64,000 bases of DNA from RHLJ01 sp965222205 (GTDB lineage: Bacteria; Bacteroidota; Rhodothermia; Balneolales; Balneolaceae). The stretch covers positions 310,001-374,000 of the forward strand of contig OZ244932.1 in assembly GCA_965222205.1 (NCBI GenBank), read 5' to 3'. This document shows, piece by piece, positions 1 through 9,173 of the stretch (its first letter is position 1; each line of letters begins with the position of its first letter). The position numbers and the translations under genes were made by a program. The notes beneath the pieces were generated by a model. That model made no database searches. It was not told the origin of the DNA and was given only the letters and a program-made list of their open reading frames with translations.

Positions 1-2
1 AG

Positions 3-905
3 AAAAGTAAATACAAAAAAATTAACCCGCCCTTTGGATATTTTGGTTCAAAGAATAAGATTGCTAGGCAATTAACAGGAAACCTTCCTCCTCACACTTG
101 TTGGTTAGAAGCTTTCTGCGGATCAGCAGCGGTAACGCTCGCAAAGCCACCTTCTAATATTGAAATTATTAATGATATAGATGATGAGATTATTAATCTT
201 TTTCAACAATTAAGGAACAATCATTCGGAGCTTTGTGGGGCAATACGGATGACGCCTTATGCGTCTCGAGAATTAGAAATAGCAAGAAATGGAAATAAAG
301 AAATATCCGATTTAGAGCGAGCCAGAAGATTTCTAGTTCAATCGATGATGGCAATAAATGGTGTTTTTGGAGAACACAAAGGAGGTTTTTCTTATTCTCA
401 TTCTTATGTTAGGAATGGTAGAGAAGCGAGGGTAAATAGGTGGTATAATCTCCCTGAAAGATTAGAAGAAGTAGTTGAAAGATTGAGAAGTGTAAGAGTT
501 GAAAATAGAGATGCCCGAACCTTGATAAAAAAATATGTTAATAGACCTACAACACTTATTTATTTAGACCCACCATATCTTGGTGAAAGAACAAAGGGAT
601 ATGCTTTTGATGAATATGAAGAAGAGTTTCATACAAGTTTATTGGAAATAATATCTGATGTAAAAAGTATGGTGTTTATTAGTGGATACGAAAGTGAGTT
701 ATATGATTCTTATTTAGCGGAAGAACTCGGTTGGGAGAAAAAAATAATTGATACAATAACTAAAGGGTCAAATGGCCATAGTTATTCAAGAAAAGAAGTA
801 GTTTGGACCAACAAAGTTTATAATAATGCATTAAGAGAAAACAAACTTCAAATTGAGTTTTCTGAGAAGGAACTCAAACAAAAAAAACTGAATCCAGAAC
901 GGTAG
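3..905 (+). CDS. D12-class DNA adenine-N6 methyltransferase, 5' end outside window
   Basis: The reading frame is open from the first bases of the window; 300 residues are visible, so probably only a few N-terminal codons are missing. An internal ATG at 249 would remove motif I and is not the start. Seen: an N-terminal GYFGSKNKIA segment typical of D12 (Dam/MboIIA-like) enzymes, the SAM-binding motif EAFCGSAAV at visible residues 36-44, and the catalytic DPPY motif at visible residues 189-192, followed by a FISGYES-type strand. Family knowledge: these enzymes methylate adenine N6 in a short DNA site, in restriction-modification systems, in phages or as orphans. The gene is visibly more AT-rich than gltB and its other chromosomal neighbours, which suggests acquisition. 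No restriction endonuclease is visible, but a partner could lie upstream of the window. Confidence 0.85.
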   Translation, partial: KSKYKKINPPFGYFGSKNKIARQLTGNLPPHTCWLEAFCGSAAVTLAKPPSNIEIINDIDDEIINLFQQLRNNHSELCGAIRMTPYASRELEIARNGNKEISDLERARRFLVQSMMAINGVFGEHKGGFSYSHSYVRNGREARVNRWYNLPERLEEVVERLRSVRVENRDARTLIKKYVNRPTTLIYLDPPYLGERTKGYAFDEYEEEFHTSLLEIISDVKSMVFISGYESELYDSYLAEELGWEKKIIDTITKGSNGHSYSRKEVVWTNKVYNNALRENKLQIEFSEKELKQKKLNPER

Positions 906-932
906 TTTTTGAACCTATTATAGAATTTATAA

Positions 933-1529
933 CTAAACGACCGTGAACCTATAAACCGTAGTTGTATTATACTCCTCACTAGGTTCTAACACGGTGGATG
1001 GAAAATCGGGTCGGTTTGGGGAGTTGGGGTAGTGTTGGGTTTCGAGGCAAAGTCCAAAGCGGGGATTGTTTTCGGTCCCTGTCTTTCCTCCGGGTTCGGT
1101 GGTCAGGACTTCCATTTTTCGTCCTGATAATGGATGGGTTAATACAGCGGCGAGTTTCAGTTCTTCTCCCTCTTTATTCAGTACCCAATTATGATCAAAG
1201 CCTGATGCATGTTGTATTTGATCATGCTCTGAGGCGATGTCATCCCCAATGGTTTTCAGGGATGTGAAATCAAAGGGAGTTCCTGCAACAGGGCTCAATC
1301 CACCTGAAGGAATTTTATGATCATCCACTGCGAGAAAGGTGTCGGCATCAATCTGAAGTTGATGACTCAGAATATCTTCTTTCATACCCGAAAGGTTGAA
1401 ATAACTGTGTTGAGTCAGATTTACCACCATGGATTTATCCGTGGTCGCTTTATACTCGATAATGAGTTCATTCTGATCAGAGAGGGTGTAAGTAACTTCA
1501 ACTTCAACCCTCGGGGATGAATCCCGGGG
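933..1529 (-). pseudogene. galM: Galactose mutarotase (aldose 1-epimerase), C-terminal half only
   Basis: The frame encodes the C-terminal half of GalM: the VVNLTQHSYFNLSG segment (catalytic-His region), then the VAGTPFDF, SGFDHNWV and LCLETQHYPNSPN blocks, and a normal C-terminus ending VYRFTVV. GalM proteins are usually 340-380 residues; about 195 codons remain. Reading upstream of the ATG at 1430, the frame still gives GalM-like sequence (VTYTLSDQNELIIEYKATT) before turning into unrelated sequence and a stop codon at 1530-1532. The homology ends at a GC-rich hairpin (1509-1529), so the 5' half was probably lost by a rearrangement or repeat insertion. A short product from the internal ATG would lack half the beta-sandwich and is unlikely to be active. 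Confidence 0.8.
1509..1529. repeat. REP-like hairpin at the galM breakpoint
   Basis: Arms CCTCGGG (1509-1515) and CCCGGGG (1523-1529) pair over 7 bp with one G-T wobble around a 7-base loop. The hairpin sits exactly where GalM homology ends. The next 100 bases up to hisE are non-coding, with pyrimidine-rich blocks such as CCTTTCAAGG. It resembles palindromic intergenic repeats of Bacteroidota, but no second copy occurs in this window. Confidence 0.5.
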
Positions 1530-1637
1530 CTATTAATGTTAAACCCTTTCAAGGTTATGGCAACGAAACACCTAACTTCTACATCCTTTCAAGAGGGGGA
1601 GCTTTGATGGAATGGGATTGAATTCAAAAATTCTAAA

Positions 1638-1976
1638 TTACTCCCCAATGTGTTTATGATTTCCTTTATCGTGGCGTTTTCGGAGGGTTTTAACCACTTT
1701 ATGTAGAGGAATTTCTTTTTCTGCAAGAAGAAGCATTAAATGGAATAGCAAGTCAGCAGCCTCTGCTATGGTTTCTTTTTTGCCTTTATTTTTTGAGGCG
1801 ATAACTGTTTCAACAGCTTCTTCGCCAACCTTTTGGGCAATTTTGTCTACTCCTTTTTTGAACATTGAAGTAGTATAAGAGCCTTTAGGCATCTCATCTT
1901 TACGATCATAAAGAAGATCTTCAAGCTCTTTGATGAAATCGATGTCTTTTTCAGTGAGTTGTTTTTTTACGCCCAT
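1638..1976 (-). CDS. hisE: Phosphoribosyl-ATP pyrophosphatase
   Basis: This 112-residue protein is a stand-alone HisE: the second step of histidine synthesis, hydrolysing PR-ATP to PR-AMP and pyrophosphate in the cytoplasm. Seen: a MazG-like all-alpha fold with the family blocks SYTTSMFKKGVDKIAQKVGEEAVE and EAADLLFHLMLLL, whose Glu/Asp residues bind Mg2+. Many relatives carry a fused HisIE; here no HisI (PR-AMP cyclohydrolase) part is present, so hisI must be elsewhere. hisF lies on the same strand about 5.4 kb upstream, beyond gltB; no compact his operon is visible. The ATG at 1976 gives the expected N-terminus. Confidence 0.92.
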   Translation of the reverse strand: MGVKKQLTEKDIDFIKELEDLLYDRKDEMPKGSYTTSMFKKGVDKIAQKVGEEAVETVIASKNKGKKETIAEAADLLFHLMLLLAEKEIPLHKVVKTLRKRHDKGNHKHIGE

Positions 1977-2686
1977 GAAAGCTTTTTTGGCTGTGATTTT
2001 TAATGCGGTGCAAAGTTCACCAATTTAAGGGTGCGAATCAAAAAATCAGTGAAAATTAATGTTTGGTTTGTTTGTTCATTATTATCTCTTTCACAAACTC
2101 TTTTCGAGTTATAACAATTTGATTTAAAACCATCCTTTGAATGGTGAGCAGATCAGTGAATATAAAGCTCCTACGCCCCGCAGGGAGAATAAATCCACTC
2201 AGGCGAAAAATGTAATAACTATTACGGAATGAACGTGGACCTTTGGATTTATTCAGGAGGAGCTTTAATGAACCTGCGAAGCATTCTCAGATGGGAGCTT
2301 TTGTTACTTTTGTCGGCACAAAAGTAAACAAGGAGTTTTTTTAGATGGTAATGTCCTTTTGGCTTGATCCAAAAGAACGAAAAGATCAAGACGCTGAAAT
2401 ACTGGCGCACTCACCTTGCATTCGCTAAATAATTCCAAAGGTCTATGTTCAATTGTAGAAAGTTTACTTACCCCAGCCAGTGCGGAATTATTTGTCTTTC
2501 AGACACACTCATTTCAGGATCGCTTTCTCCGTAAGTATTTCAGAGGTCATTAATGTTATTTGACAATATTTACAGGCGCTCAGTTAACAGGAAAATTTTA
2601 AAAAAAGCATTAAAGCCCATGCAAAGTAATCGCTTTACAATCGCAACGAAAACTCTACAATGGGCTGGGTCATCTATCGAACGTTC
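1977..2686. other. Gene-free stretch between hisE and gltB
   Basis: About 710 bases with no convincing gene. It holds the hisE leader, the inverted-repeat element at 2164-2266, and a block around 2290-2400 rich in short purine/pyrimidine motifs (GGAGCTTTTGTTACTTTTG, ACAAAAGTAAACAAGG) of the kind seen in intergenic repeats of this group. A 93-codon plus-strand frame starting at 2553 runs antisense into the end of gltB and has no family features. Confidence 0.5.
2164..2266. repeat. MITE-like imperfect inverted repeat
   Basis: Terminal arms AAAGCTCCT (2164-2172) and AGGAGCTTT (2258-2266) are perfect inverted repeats. A second nested pair is AATAAATCCA (2188-2197) and TGGATTTATT (2244-2253). The left arm has extra bases between the two blocks. 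The centre contains the small palindrome TAATAACTATTA. The whole could fold into a hairpin of roughly 100 bases. No transposase gene is nearby. Confidence 0.5.
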
Positions 2687-5600
2687 TTATAAAGGATTAC
2701 CTTCAGTAGCATCTGTTACTGTTTCGGTTTCCCTAATCATCGAAAGCGGAACAAATTTAGTGATCTCTGAAGAGGCATTTTCCCAATCAGAAAGCATATA
2801 TTTTGCTTTGGTTGAGCTGGTTTCTGAAGCGTAATTTTCCAGAATAGATTTGAGCCTGAACAGGTCAGCCTCAGAGATTGCATCTTCTCCGATATAATCT
2901 TTGTTAACTCTGGTGCCCGGGTTTTCGAACAGGTAGAGCACTCCTCCGGTCATTCCGGCGCCAATGTTTCCTGAAGTGGCTCCAAGTATCACAACGGTTC
3001 CATTGGTCATATATTCACATGCATGGAGTCCGGTTCCCTCAACCACGGCGGTAGCTCCACTATTACGAACAGCAAAACGATCTCCTGCCTGCCCATGAAT
3101 ATAAAGTGTTCCTCCGGTAGCTCCGTAAAGAGCACAATTCCCGATAATCGCGTTATCCTCAGGTTTGTAAGAAGCATTTTGAGGCGGAACAATAACCGTT
3201 TTGCCTCCACTCATCGACTTGCAAACGGAGTCGTTCGCCTCACCAATCAAACGAATGTCTACATCTTTGGTTTGGAAAACCCCGAAGCTTTGCCCTGCGC
3301 TTCCAGTGAAAGTCAGATTAATTTTACCAGTATAAGGGGTAACATTCGTTTTCTCTCCACGGATGCCAGCAAGCCTCGCTTCGCTTTGCCGGGAGGCCAG
3401 ATAGCCAAACAAAGTAGCCAACGCTGAGCGATCGGTATTAACGATCTTATATTCGCGCTTTGCATTTTCATCTTTTTCGATGACCTCGCTTAAGTCGTTA
3501 ACTAACTCAGAATTCAATGGACTGATTGGCTCTGATAAACTTTCCAGGTTGATTTCTTTTTTGTACGCCGGAGCGTTGAGGAAGAATCCGAGATCAAGAT
3601 TTAACTCATTTATCAATTCAAGATGAGTCCCGTTAATGGAAAGCAGATTTGTATTTCCGCAAATATCCTGAAGTGATGTTTCACCAATATCCGCCAGTAT
3701 TCTTCGCACGTCTTCGGCGATATAAGTAAGCCCTTTAACGATATGATCCTTATGTCCTACGTATTTAGCTTTGAATTTCGGATCATGGGTTGCAATTCCT
3801 CGCGGACAAGTATTTTTCTCACAAATTCGTGCCATGATGCATCCTTCCGCAATAAGTAAGAATTTTCCGAAATCGAATTCTTCGGCCCCGAGAATGGAAG
3901 CAAGTACAATATCTTTTCCGGTTGAAAGTCCACCATCTGTTCTGAGAATCACATGATCACGCAGATTGTTTTCGACAAGTGCCTGATGAACTTCGAGTAA
4001 GCCAATTTCCCATGGGAGTCCGGCATGTTTCATTGAGCTTAACGATGCAGCTCCGGTACCGCCTTCGCCTCCCGACACCTGAATAGAGTCGGCTCCGGCT
4101 TTTGCAACACCTACAGCAATCGTTCCGATGTTAACACCGGCTACCAGCTTAACGCTCACTCTTCCATCTGGATGGATTTGCTTGAGGTCATTGATCAGTT
4201 GCTTCAAATCCTCGATGCTATAAATATCATGCAGAGGAGGGGGCGAAATGAGATCGAATCCGGGGTTAGCATAACGGGCTTTGGCGATATCGGCGTCCAC
4301 TTTGAGCCCCATCAACTGCCCGCCCTCGCCCGGCTTGGCACCCTGACATACTTTAATCTGGATTTCCTCACCGGAAACAAGATACTCAGCAGTTACCCCG
4401 AACCTTCCTGAGGCAATTTGTTTAACGGTAGCCCCGATTCCTTCTTTAAAATAGTAAGGATTTTCACCACCTTCACCACTGTTACAACGTCCACCGATTT
4501 CTTTCATCGCGAGGAAAATATCCCGCTGAGATTCAGCGCTAATTGCCCCAAAAGACATCGCTCCCGAACCGAAAGTTTTGAGGATGTGTTCAGCTGGTTT
4601 TACCTCTTTCAGTTCTGCCGGTGACTCAGATTTTTTTATATCAAACAGATGACGTAAAGCAACAGGCTCATCTTCCAGGCCAAGCTTCAGGTATTCATCA
4701 AACAACTCCATATCGTTCAGATCAAGTCCCTTTTCCTGAACCAGGTCATGAATGATTTTAGTGCGTGAGCTGGTCATGGAATGTTTTTCGCCCATTTTTC
4801 CACGGGCGTGCTCTTTATACTGGTAACTCTTTATGGGCTTAAATTCGTCCAGCTCTTCTTTATTGAGATGCGCTGTTCGCTTAAGCACCATTTCTGCAAT
4901 CTGATCAATTTCTAATCCGCCAATCGGACTTTGAATTCCGGGAAAATATTCCTCGATTATTCCCTGACCCAGTCCAAGTGCAGAATACAATTTTGCACTC
5001 TGATAACTTCTAACAACTGATATTCCGGACTTTGCCATAATCTTCAAAAGCCCGTTTTCCATAGCTTTGAGTAAATTGCGCTCTTTGGTATTGGCGTCCA
5101 GGTCTTTCAAGCTTCTGTTCTCATCATTTCTTGCGATGTCGAGCGCTAAATACGGGCAAACTGCCTGGGCACCGAATCCAATTAGTGCTGAAGCCTGATG
5201 AGTGCTTTTAACCTCTCCGGTATCAACCACAACGGCAGCGTTTAGTTTAAGACCTTCATCATTAAGTGAGTTAACGACTCTGCGAAGGGTGAGCAGACTT
5301 GGTAATGGAATCTGTTCATGATTAGCAGATCGGTCAGATAAAATCAGAATAGTGTGACCTTCTTTTACTGCTTTAATAGCTTCTTCGCCGATGTGCGCTA
5401 AACGAGCTTTGAATCCAACTACACCATGTGTTCTTTTGAAAGTGGTATCAATTACATATGGAACGACCCGGTCTAATGCTGAGCGATTTTCTATGCAGGA
5501 GTACAAAAAATCCATTTGAGCAAGACTCAGAAACGGACTTTTCAGCTCATAAGCGGGAGCTGGTGGGATCAGTTCTTTAGGTTCGAAAATATTTGGCTTT

Positions 5601-7126
5601 TTGCCAAGATAAACGGTCAGGTCGGTAACTACTTTCTCTCTGATATAATCAAGAGGAGGGTTGGTAACCTGTGAAAAATTCTGGAAGAAGAAATCAAAAA
5701 ATGGTCTGGGTTCGTTAGAAAGTACCGCAAGCCGCGCAGTATCACCCATCGATCCAATCGGTTCTTTTCCGGTTTCAGCCATTGGATAGATAATTTTTGC
5801 AAGATCCTCGTCGGTATAAGAGAAAAAGGGTTTTTTATTACCAAATCGCTCTTCTACATCGGCTACTTTTTCCGGGATGAGTTCAACACGTGCATCGAAA
5901 GGGGCGTCGTGGTTTTCACGGGAATGGCTGGGATCACGGAAGAGTACATCTCCGCTGGCGAGATCAACCGTTACCCCGCGCCCGGCATATAGCGTTCCTT
6001 TTGCTTCAATGATGCTTTCATCCAAACTGAAAGTCCCTGCTTCAGAAGAAAGGTAGAAGTGATCCTCAGTTCGTGCCCAGCGACAAGGACGGAATCCGTT
6101 TCGATCTAAACGGGCTCCAATGGTGTAACCATTCGCGTAAGTGATGAGAGCCGGACCGTCCCAGGGTTCCATCGCCCGACTCCAGAATTTGTAGAACTTA
6201 TTTCCCTCTGATGCAGGAGGCATACAAATCGCAAGAATATCCTCAACATTTGGGATACTGCTTCGATATCTGAGGGCTTCCACCATTTCATTCAAACTAC
6301 CGGAATCGCTGATCTTTTCGCGAGTGAGAATCTCGTTCTTTTCTGCACCTATCATTTTCTCACGGGATTTAGCCCACGACCTATTCCCGGCGATTGTATT
6401 GATCTCTCCATTGTGGCCAATCAAACGGAAAGGTTGTGCTTTATCCCATGAAGTAGTCGTATTAGTACTGAATCTTCTGTGGAATAAACAAAAACGGGTG
6501 GTGTACTCAGGGTTCTTTAAATCAAGGTAAAATTCCTCTAAAGCATAAGACTGCGTGAGTGCTTTATAGACAATGGTCTTAGCCGAGAGAGAAGTAAAAA
6601 AAAGGCTGTCTTCCAGTTGATTATTGAACAACTTCGATTTGGTGAGTTGTTTTGCTGTATATAACCGCTTGTCAAAAGAAAGCATTGTTTTAGCTCTTGG
6701 CGGTCTTTTGATAACAGCATGAATAATTATGGGGACACTCTTTGCCGCACTTTCGCCAAGCACTTCTTTGTTTAAAGGAACATCCCTGTACTCTAAAATA
6801 TCGAGACCGAATAAGGCGAAGGTACTCTCAAAAATTTTGAGCGCTTTCAGTTGTCTGGATTTATCCCGCGATAGAAAAAGAGTGGCTACAGCAACAGTGT
6901 CCTGTTCATATCCCAACATATCAAAGGGGATATCGGTCATAATGCCGGCGCCATCGCCCGTTAGTCCGTCTGCAGCACAAGCGCCACGATGTTCCACACA
7001 TCGCAATGCATAAAGTCCATCCAGTAAATGTTTGTTACTATACTCCTGATGTCTGCTTACAACAAATCCGACTCCACATGCGGAGCTCTCCGGTCCTGTA
7101 TACCTAAATTTTTTTTGGTTGTCCAT
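2687..7126 (-). CDS. gltB: Glutamate synthase large subunit
   Basis: This 1479-residue protein transfers the amide of glutamine to 2-oxoglutarate, giving two glutamates. Seen: an N-terminal class II glutamine amidotransferase domain with its nucleophile at Cys17 (SSACGVGF), reached after removal of a 16-residue leader; the central domain; the FMN-binding synthase barrel (GSGAMSFGAISAESQRDIF, then GGEGGTGAA); a C-x5-C-x4-C [3Fe-4S] motif around residues 1090-1105 (CIMARICEKNTC); and the C-terminal GxGxG domain. Length matches the bacterial alpha subunit. gltD, usually adjacent, is not beside it: the downstream 700 bases are gene-free and hisF lies upstream. The small subunit is therefore unlinked, or the enzyme takes electrons from ferredoxin. 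The two cannot be told apart by eye. Confidence 0.96.
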   Translation of the reverse strand: MDNQKKFRYTGPESSACGVGFVVSRHQEYSNKHLLDGLYALRCVEHRGACAADGLTGDGAGIMTDIPFDMLGYEQDTVAVATLFLSRDKSRQLKALKIFESTFALFGLDILEYRDVPLNKEVLGESAAKSVPIIIHAVIKRPPRAKTMLSFDKRLYTAKQLTKSKLFNNQLEDSLFFTSLSAKTIVYKALTQSYALEEFYLDLKNPEYTTRFCLFHRRFSTNTTTSWDKAQPFRLIGHNGEINTIAGNRSWAKSREKMIGAEKNEILTREKISDSGSLNEMVEALRYRSSIPNVEDILAICMPPASEGNKFYKFWSRAMEPWDGPALITYANGYTIGARLDRNGFRPCRWARTEDHFYLSSEAGTFSLDESIIEAKGTLYAGRGVTVDLASGDVLFRDPSHSRENHDAPFDARVELIPEKVADVEERFGNKKPFFSYTDEDLAKIIYPMAETGKEPIGSMGDTARLAVLSNEPRPFFDFFFQNFSQVTNPPLDYIREKVVTDLTVYLGKKPNIFEPKELIPPAPAYELKSPFLSLAQMDFLYSCIENRSALDRVVPYVIDTTFKRTHGVVGFKARLAHIGEEAIKAVKEGHTILILSDRSANHEQIPLPSLLTLRRVVNSLNDEGLKLNAAVVVDTGEVKSTHQASALIGFGAQAVCPYLALDIARNDENRSLKDLDANTKERNLLKAMENGLLKIMAKSGISVVRSYQSAKLYSALGLGQGIIEEYFPGIQSPIGGLEIDQIAEMVLKRTAHLNKEELDEFKPIKSYQYKEHARGKMGEKHSMTSSRTKIIHDLVQEKGLDLNDMELFDEYLKLGLEDEPVALRHLFDIKKSESPAELKEVKPAEHILKTFGSGAMSFGAISAESQRDIFLAMKEIGGRCNSGEGGENPYYFKEGIGATVKQIASGRFGVTAEYLVSGEEIQIKVCQGAKPGEGGQLMGLKVDADIAKARYANPGFDLISPPPLHDIYSIEDLKQLINDLKQIHPDGRVSVKLVAGVNIGTIAVGVAKAGADSIQVSGGEGGTGAASLSSMKHAGLPWEIGLLEVHQALVENNLRDHVILRTDGGLSTGKDIVLASILGAEEFDFGKFLLIAEGCIMARICEKNTCPRGIATHDPKFKAKYVGHKDHIVKGLTYIAEDVRRILADIGETSLQDICGNTNLLSINGTHLELINELNLDLGFFLNAPAYKKEINLESLSEPISPLNSELVNDLSEVIEKDENAKREYKIVNTDRSALATLFGYLASRQSEARLAGIRGEKTNVTPYTGKINLTFTGSAGQSFGVFQTKDVDIRLIGEANDSVCKSMSGGKTVIVPPQNASYKPEDNAIIGNCALYGATGGTLYIHGQAGDRFAVRNSGATAVVEGTGLHACEYMTNGTVVILGATSGNIGAGMTGGVLYLFENPGTRVNKDYIGEDAISEADLFRLKSILENYASETSSTKAKYMLSDWENASSEITKFVPLSMIRETETVTDATEGNPL

Positions 7127-7423
7127 CTTCGGGGCGATTACTTAAAGCGAGTGATAAACAGCAAAAAGCATAAAAAAACCGGGTTTGTCAAACTTCAGGA
7201 TAAATCAAAAAACACTATTTAAACTAAATAAATAAGGATTTTAAGTAATTTATCTGCTTAAATTAGAGTGGGTTTCAGGAGAGAAACATAAAATCGTTTT
7301 TGGAAAAGCGCTTCCTGAAGAAATTCGGGATCATAAATATTTTAGGCTATTGGTTTTATAATCCTAAATAAATAAAATTAGAAATAATCCTGAAAAGTGA
7401 GATTTGCTATGCAAAAGGTATGG

Positions 7424-8179
7424 TTAGATTCGAACTGAAATCTGGTTATCGGCCATTACAGACTTTAATTCAGAAATTTCAATCTCTTTGAAATGAAAGA
7501 TACTTGCCGCTAATACCGCATCAGAGTTGGCGATTTTTACTGCGTCAATGCAGTGTTGAATAGTTCCTGCTCCTCCACTTGCAATAACCGGAATGCTGAC
7601 CATACTATTCACTTTTTGGAGGAGTTCCAGATCGAAGCCACTTTTTGTGCCGTCACGGTCCATACTGGTAAGCAGGATTTCTCCAGCTCCACGAGCTTCT
7701 ACTTCTTTCATCCATTGAAGCGCATCAAGTCCGGTGTCTTCGGTTCCTCCTTTTACGAATACATTCCACGAGCCATTCATCTTTTTGGCATCGACTGCAG
7801 CAACAATTGCCTGAGTACCAAAGGCATCAGAGGCTCGATTAATTAATTCAGGATCACGAACAATGCTGCTATTTAAAGAGACTTTGTCAGCACCGGCTTT
7901 AAGAAGCTCTTCGATTTCGTTCACGGTTTTAATTCCACCACCAACCGTAAATGGGATATTGATGTGTTTCGCGATTCGGGTGACTAACTCAACCAGCGTC
8001 TTTCTTTTTTCGAGTGTAGCGGTGATATCCAAAAAAACCAATTCGTCTGCGCCTTCTTCAGAGTACCGTTGAGCAAGTTCTACGGGGTCGCCTGCATCCC
8101 TCAACTCCAGAAAATTGACACCTTTTACTGTCCGACCGTCTTTAATGTCGAGGCAGGGAATGATTCTTTTAGTGAGCAT
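7424..8179 (-). CDS. hisF: Imidazole glycerol phosphate synthase cyclase subunit
   Basis: HisF forms the cyclase half of IGP synthase with HisH, making IGP and AICAR from PRFAR and ammonia. The start is placed at the ATG at 8179 (251 residues), because MLTKRIIPCLDIKDGR is the canonical N-terminus and puts the catalytic aspartates at Asp11 and Asp130; an ATG 12 codons upstream would add a tail atypical of the family. Seen: TIM-barrel phosphate-binding loops FTVGGGI and IASGGAG. hisH is not visible in this window. The gene stands apart from hisE, separated by gltB. Confidence 0.95.
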   Translation of the reverse strand: MLTKRIIPCLDIKDGRTVKGVNFLELRDAGDPVELAQRYSEEGADELVFLDITATLEKRKTLVELVTRIAKHINIPFTVGGGIKTVNEIEELLKAGADKVSLNSSIVRDPELINRASDAFGTQAIVAAVDAKKMNGSWNVFVKGGTEDTGLDALQWMKEVEARGAGEILLTSMDRDGTKSGFDLELLQKVNSMVSIPVIASGGAGTIQHCIDAVKIANSDAVLAASIFHFKEIEISELKSVMADNQISVRI

Positions 8180-8285
8180 AGTTTGGTTGAGGTAAATGGC
8201 TGGTTCGTTAAGCAATACAAAGTTAACACTTCTTTTACATTGTTTTGAAGAAAGGATTGTATTGTTGGATATAAAAGAATAAGAA

Positions 8286-9143
8286 ATGAGTTATGAAATT
8301 ACATCACTGGAAGGTTCTGGTAAGGGCATTATCCGAAGAGTAATGGCTGCATCAGAATCTCAACTCCTCATACCTCCAAAGCTTGAAGGGTTGAAACTTA
8401 CCATCCCTGATCCGCCAAAAGATGGGAAATATATCGGGCTGTTTTCCAGTGGAACAACAAGTAACCCTACATGTATATGGAATCGATTTGATAGACTGGA
8501 ACTGAATGCTCAACGATCAGCCAGAGCATTTGAAATAGAATCCGATAATTCACTTCTGATGATGGCATTGCCCTGGCATGTAGCTGGTTTCTCGTGGATG
8601 TTGATGGCGGAACAATCAGGCTCTGATTATTTCTTCGTTACTACTCAAAAAGGAGAAGAGGATTCATGGATTAAAGCTGTTCGGGATGTTCAGCCGGACT
8701 ATTTATTAACCGTTCCGGCTGTGCTGAGAGCATTATATGATGAAGACTGGTTTGTGCCGAATGTGGTTTATGGTGGGTATCCTATCAAGTTCGAAGAGTA
8801 TAAGAGACTTTCCCCTCATTGCAGCTTCATGCATCAGGGATACGGACAAACCGAAGCAGGGGGGCTGATTTCATCCCACAAAAGAAGGAGCACAGTATTA
8901 CCATTTGAAATGGAAAATTTCTGTAACGGAAAAGCCATTGACGGAGTGGAGGTTACCTGCATTGGAACCCGGGAGAAATCGGAACCTATACTGATTACTT
9001 CAGATACTGCGTATACTCAGAAAACCTATAATTCTGGGGATGTTGGTTTTAAAGATGAAGAAGGGAATATCTATGTAGTCGGAAGAACGAATGATTTATC
9101 AGATGGTGGAGAAGCAGACAGGAAAGAACTTTTGGGTAATTAA
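8286..9143 (+). CDS. Short AMP-binding (ANL) protein, MenE-like
   Basis: The 285-residue protein looks like the N-terminal domain of an acyl-CoA synthetase, closest in style to O-succinylbenzoate-CoA ligase (MenE). Seen: a phosphate loop FSSGTTSNPT at 53-62, where the usual Lys is replaced by Thr; the YGQTEAGG adenine-binding motif at 186-193; and SGDVGFKDEEGNIYVVGRTND near the end, covering the ATP-ribose Asp and hinge. The protein stops about 15 residues after the hinge, so the C-terminal domain carrying the catalytic Lys of adenylation is missing. It may be a divergent compact MenE, a degraded gene, or an enzyme with another role. No other men gene is nearby. It runs divergently from hisF. 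Confidence 0.65.
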   Translation: MSYEITSLEGSGKGIIRRVMAASESQLLIPPKLEGLKLTIPDPPKDGKYIGLFSSGTTSNPTCIWNRFDRLELNAQRSARAFEIESDNSLLMMALPWHVAGFSWMLMAEQSGSDYFFVTTQKGEEDSWIKAVRDVQPDYLLTVPAVLRALYDEDWFVPNVVYGGYPIKFEEYKRLSPHCSFMHQGYGQTEAGGLISSHKRRSTVLPFEMENFCNGKAIDGVEVTCIGTREKSEPILITSDTAYTQKTYNSGDVGFKDEEGNIYVVGRTNDLSDGGEADRKELLGN

Positions 9144-9173
9144 TTCTCAACCGAATTTTCCGGTGAAAAAAGC

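Noticed and set aside
249..905. Methylase starting at the ATG at 249
   Set aside because: The SAM-binding motif lies upstream in the same frame, so this start would give an inactive fragment.
2553..2834. 93-codon plus-strand frame near the end of gltB
   Set aside because: It runs antisense into the gltB 3' end, has no family features, and its second half is the complement of conserved gltB coding sequence.
5629..6720. Several 60-80-codon frames inside gltB
   Set aside because: They overlap the strongly conserved glutamate synthase frame and show no start signals or domains.
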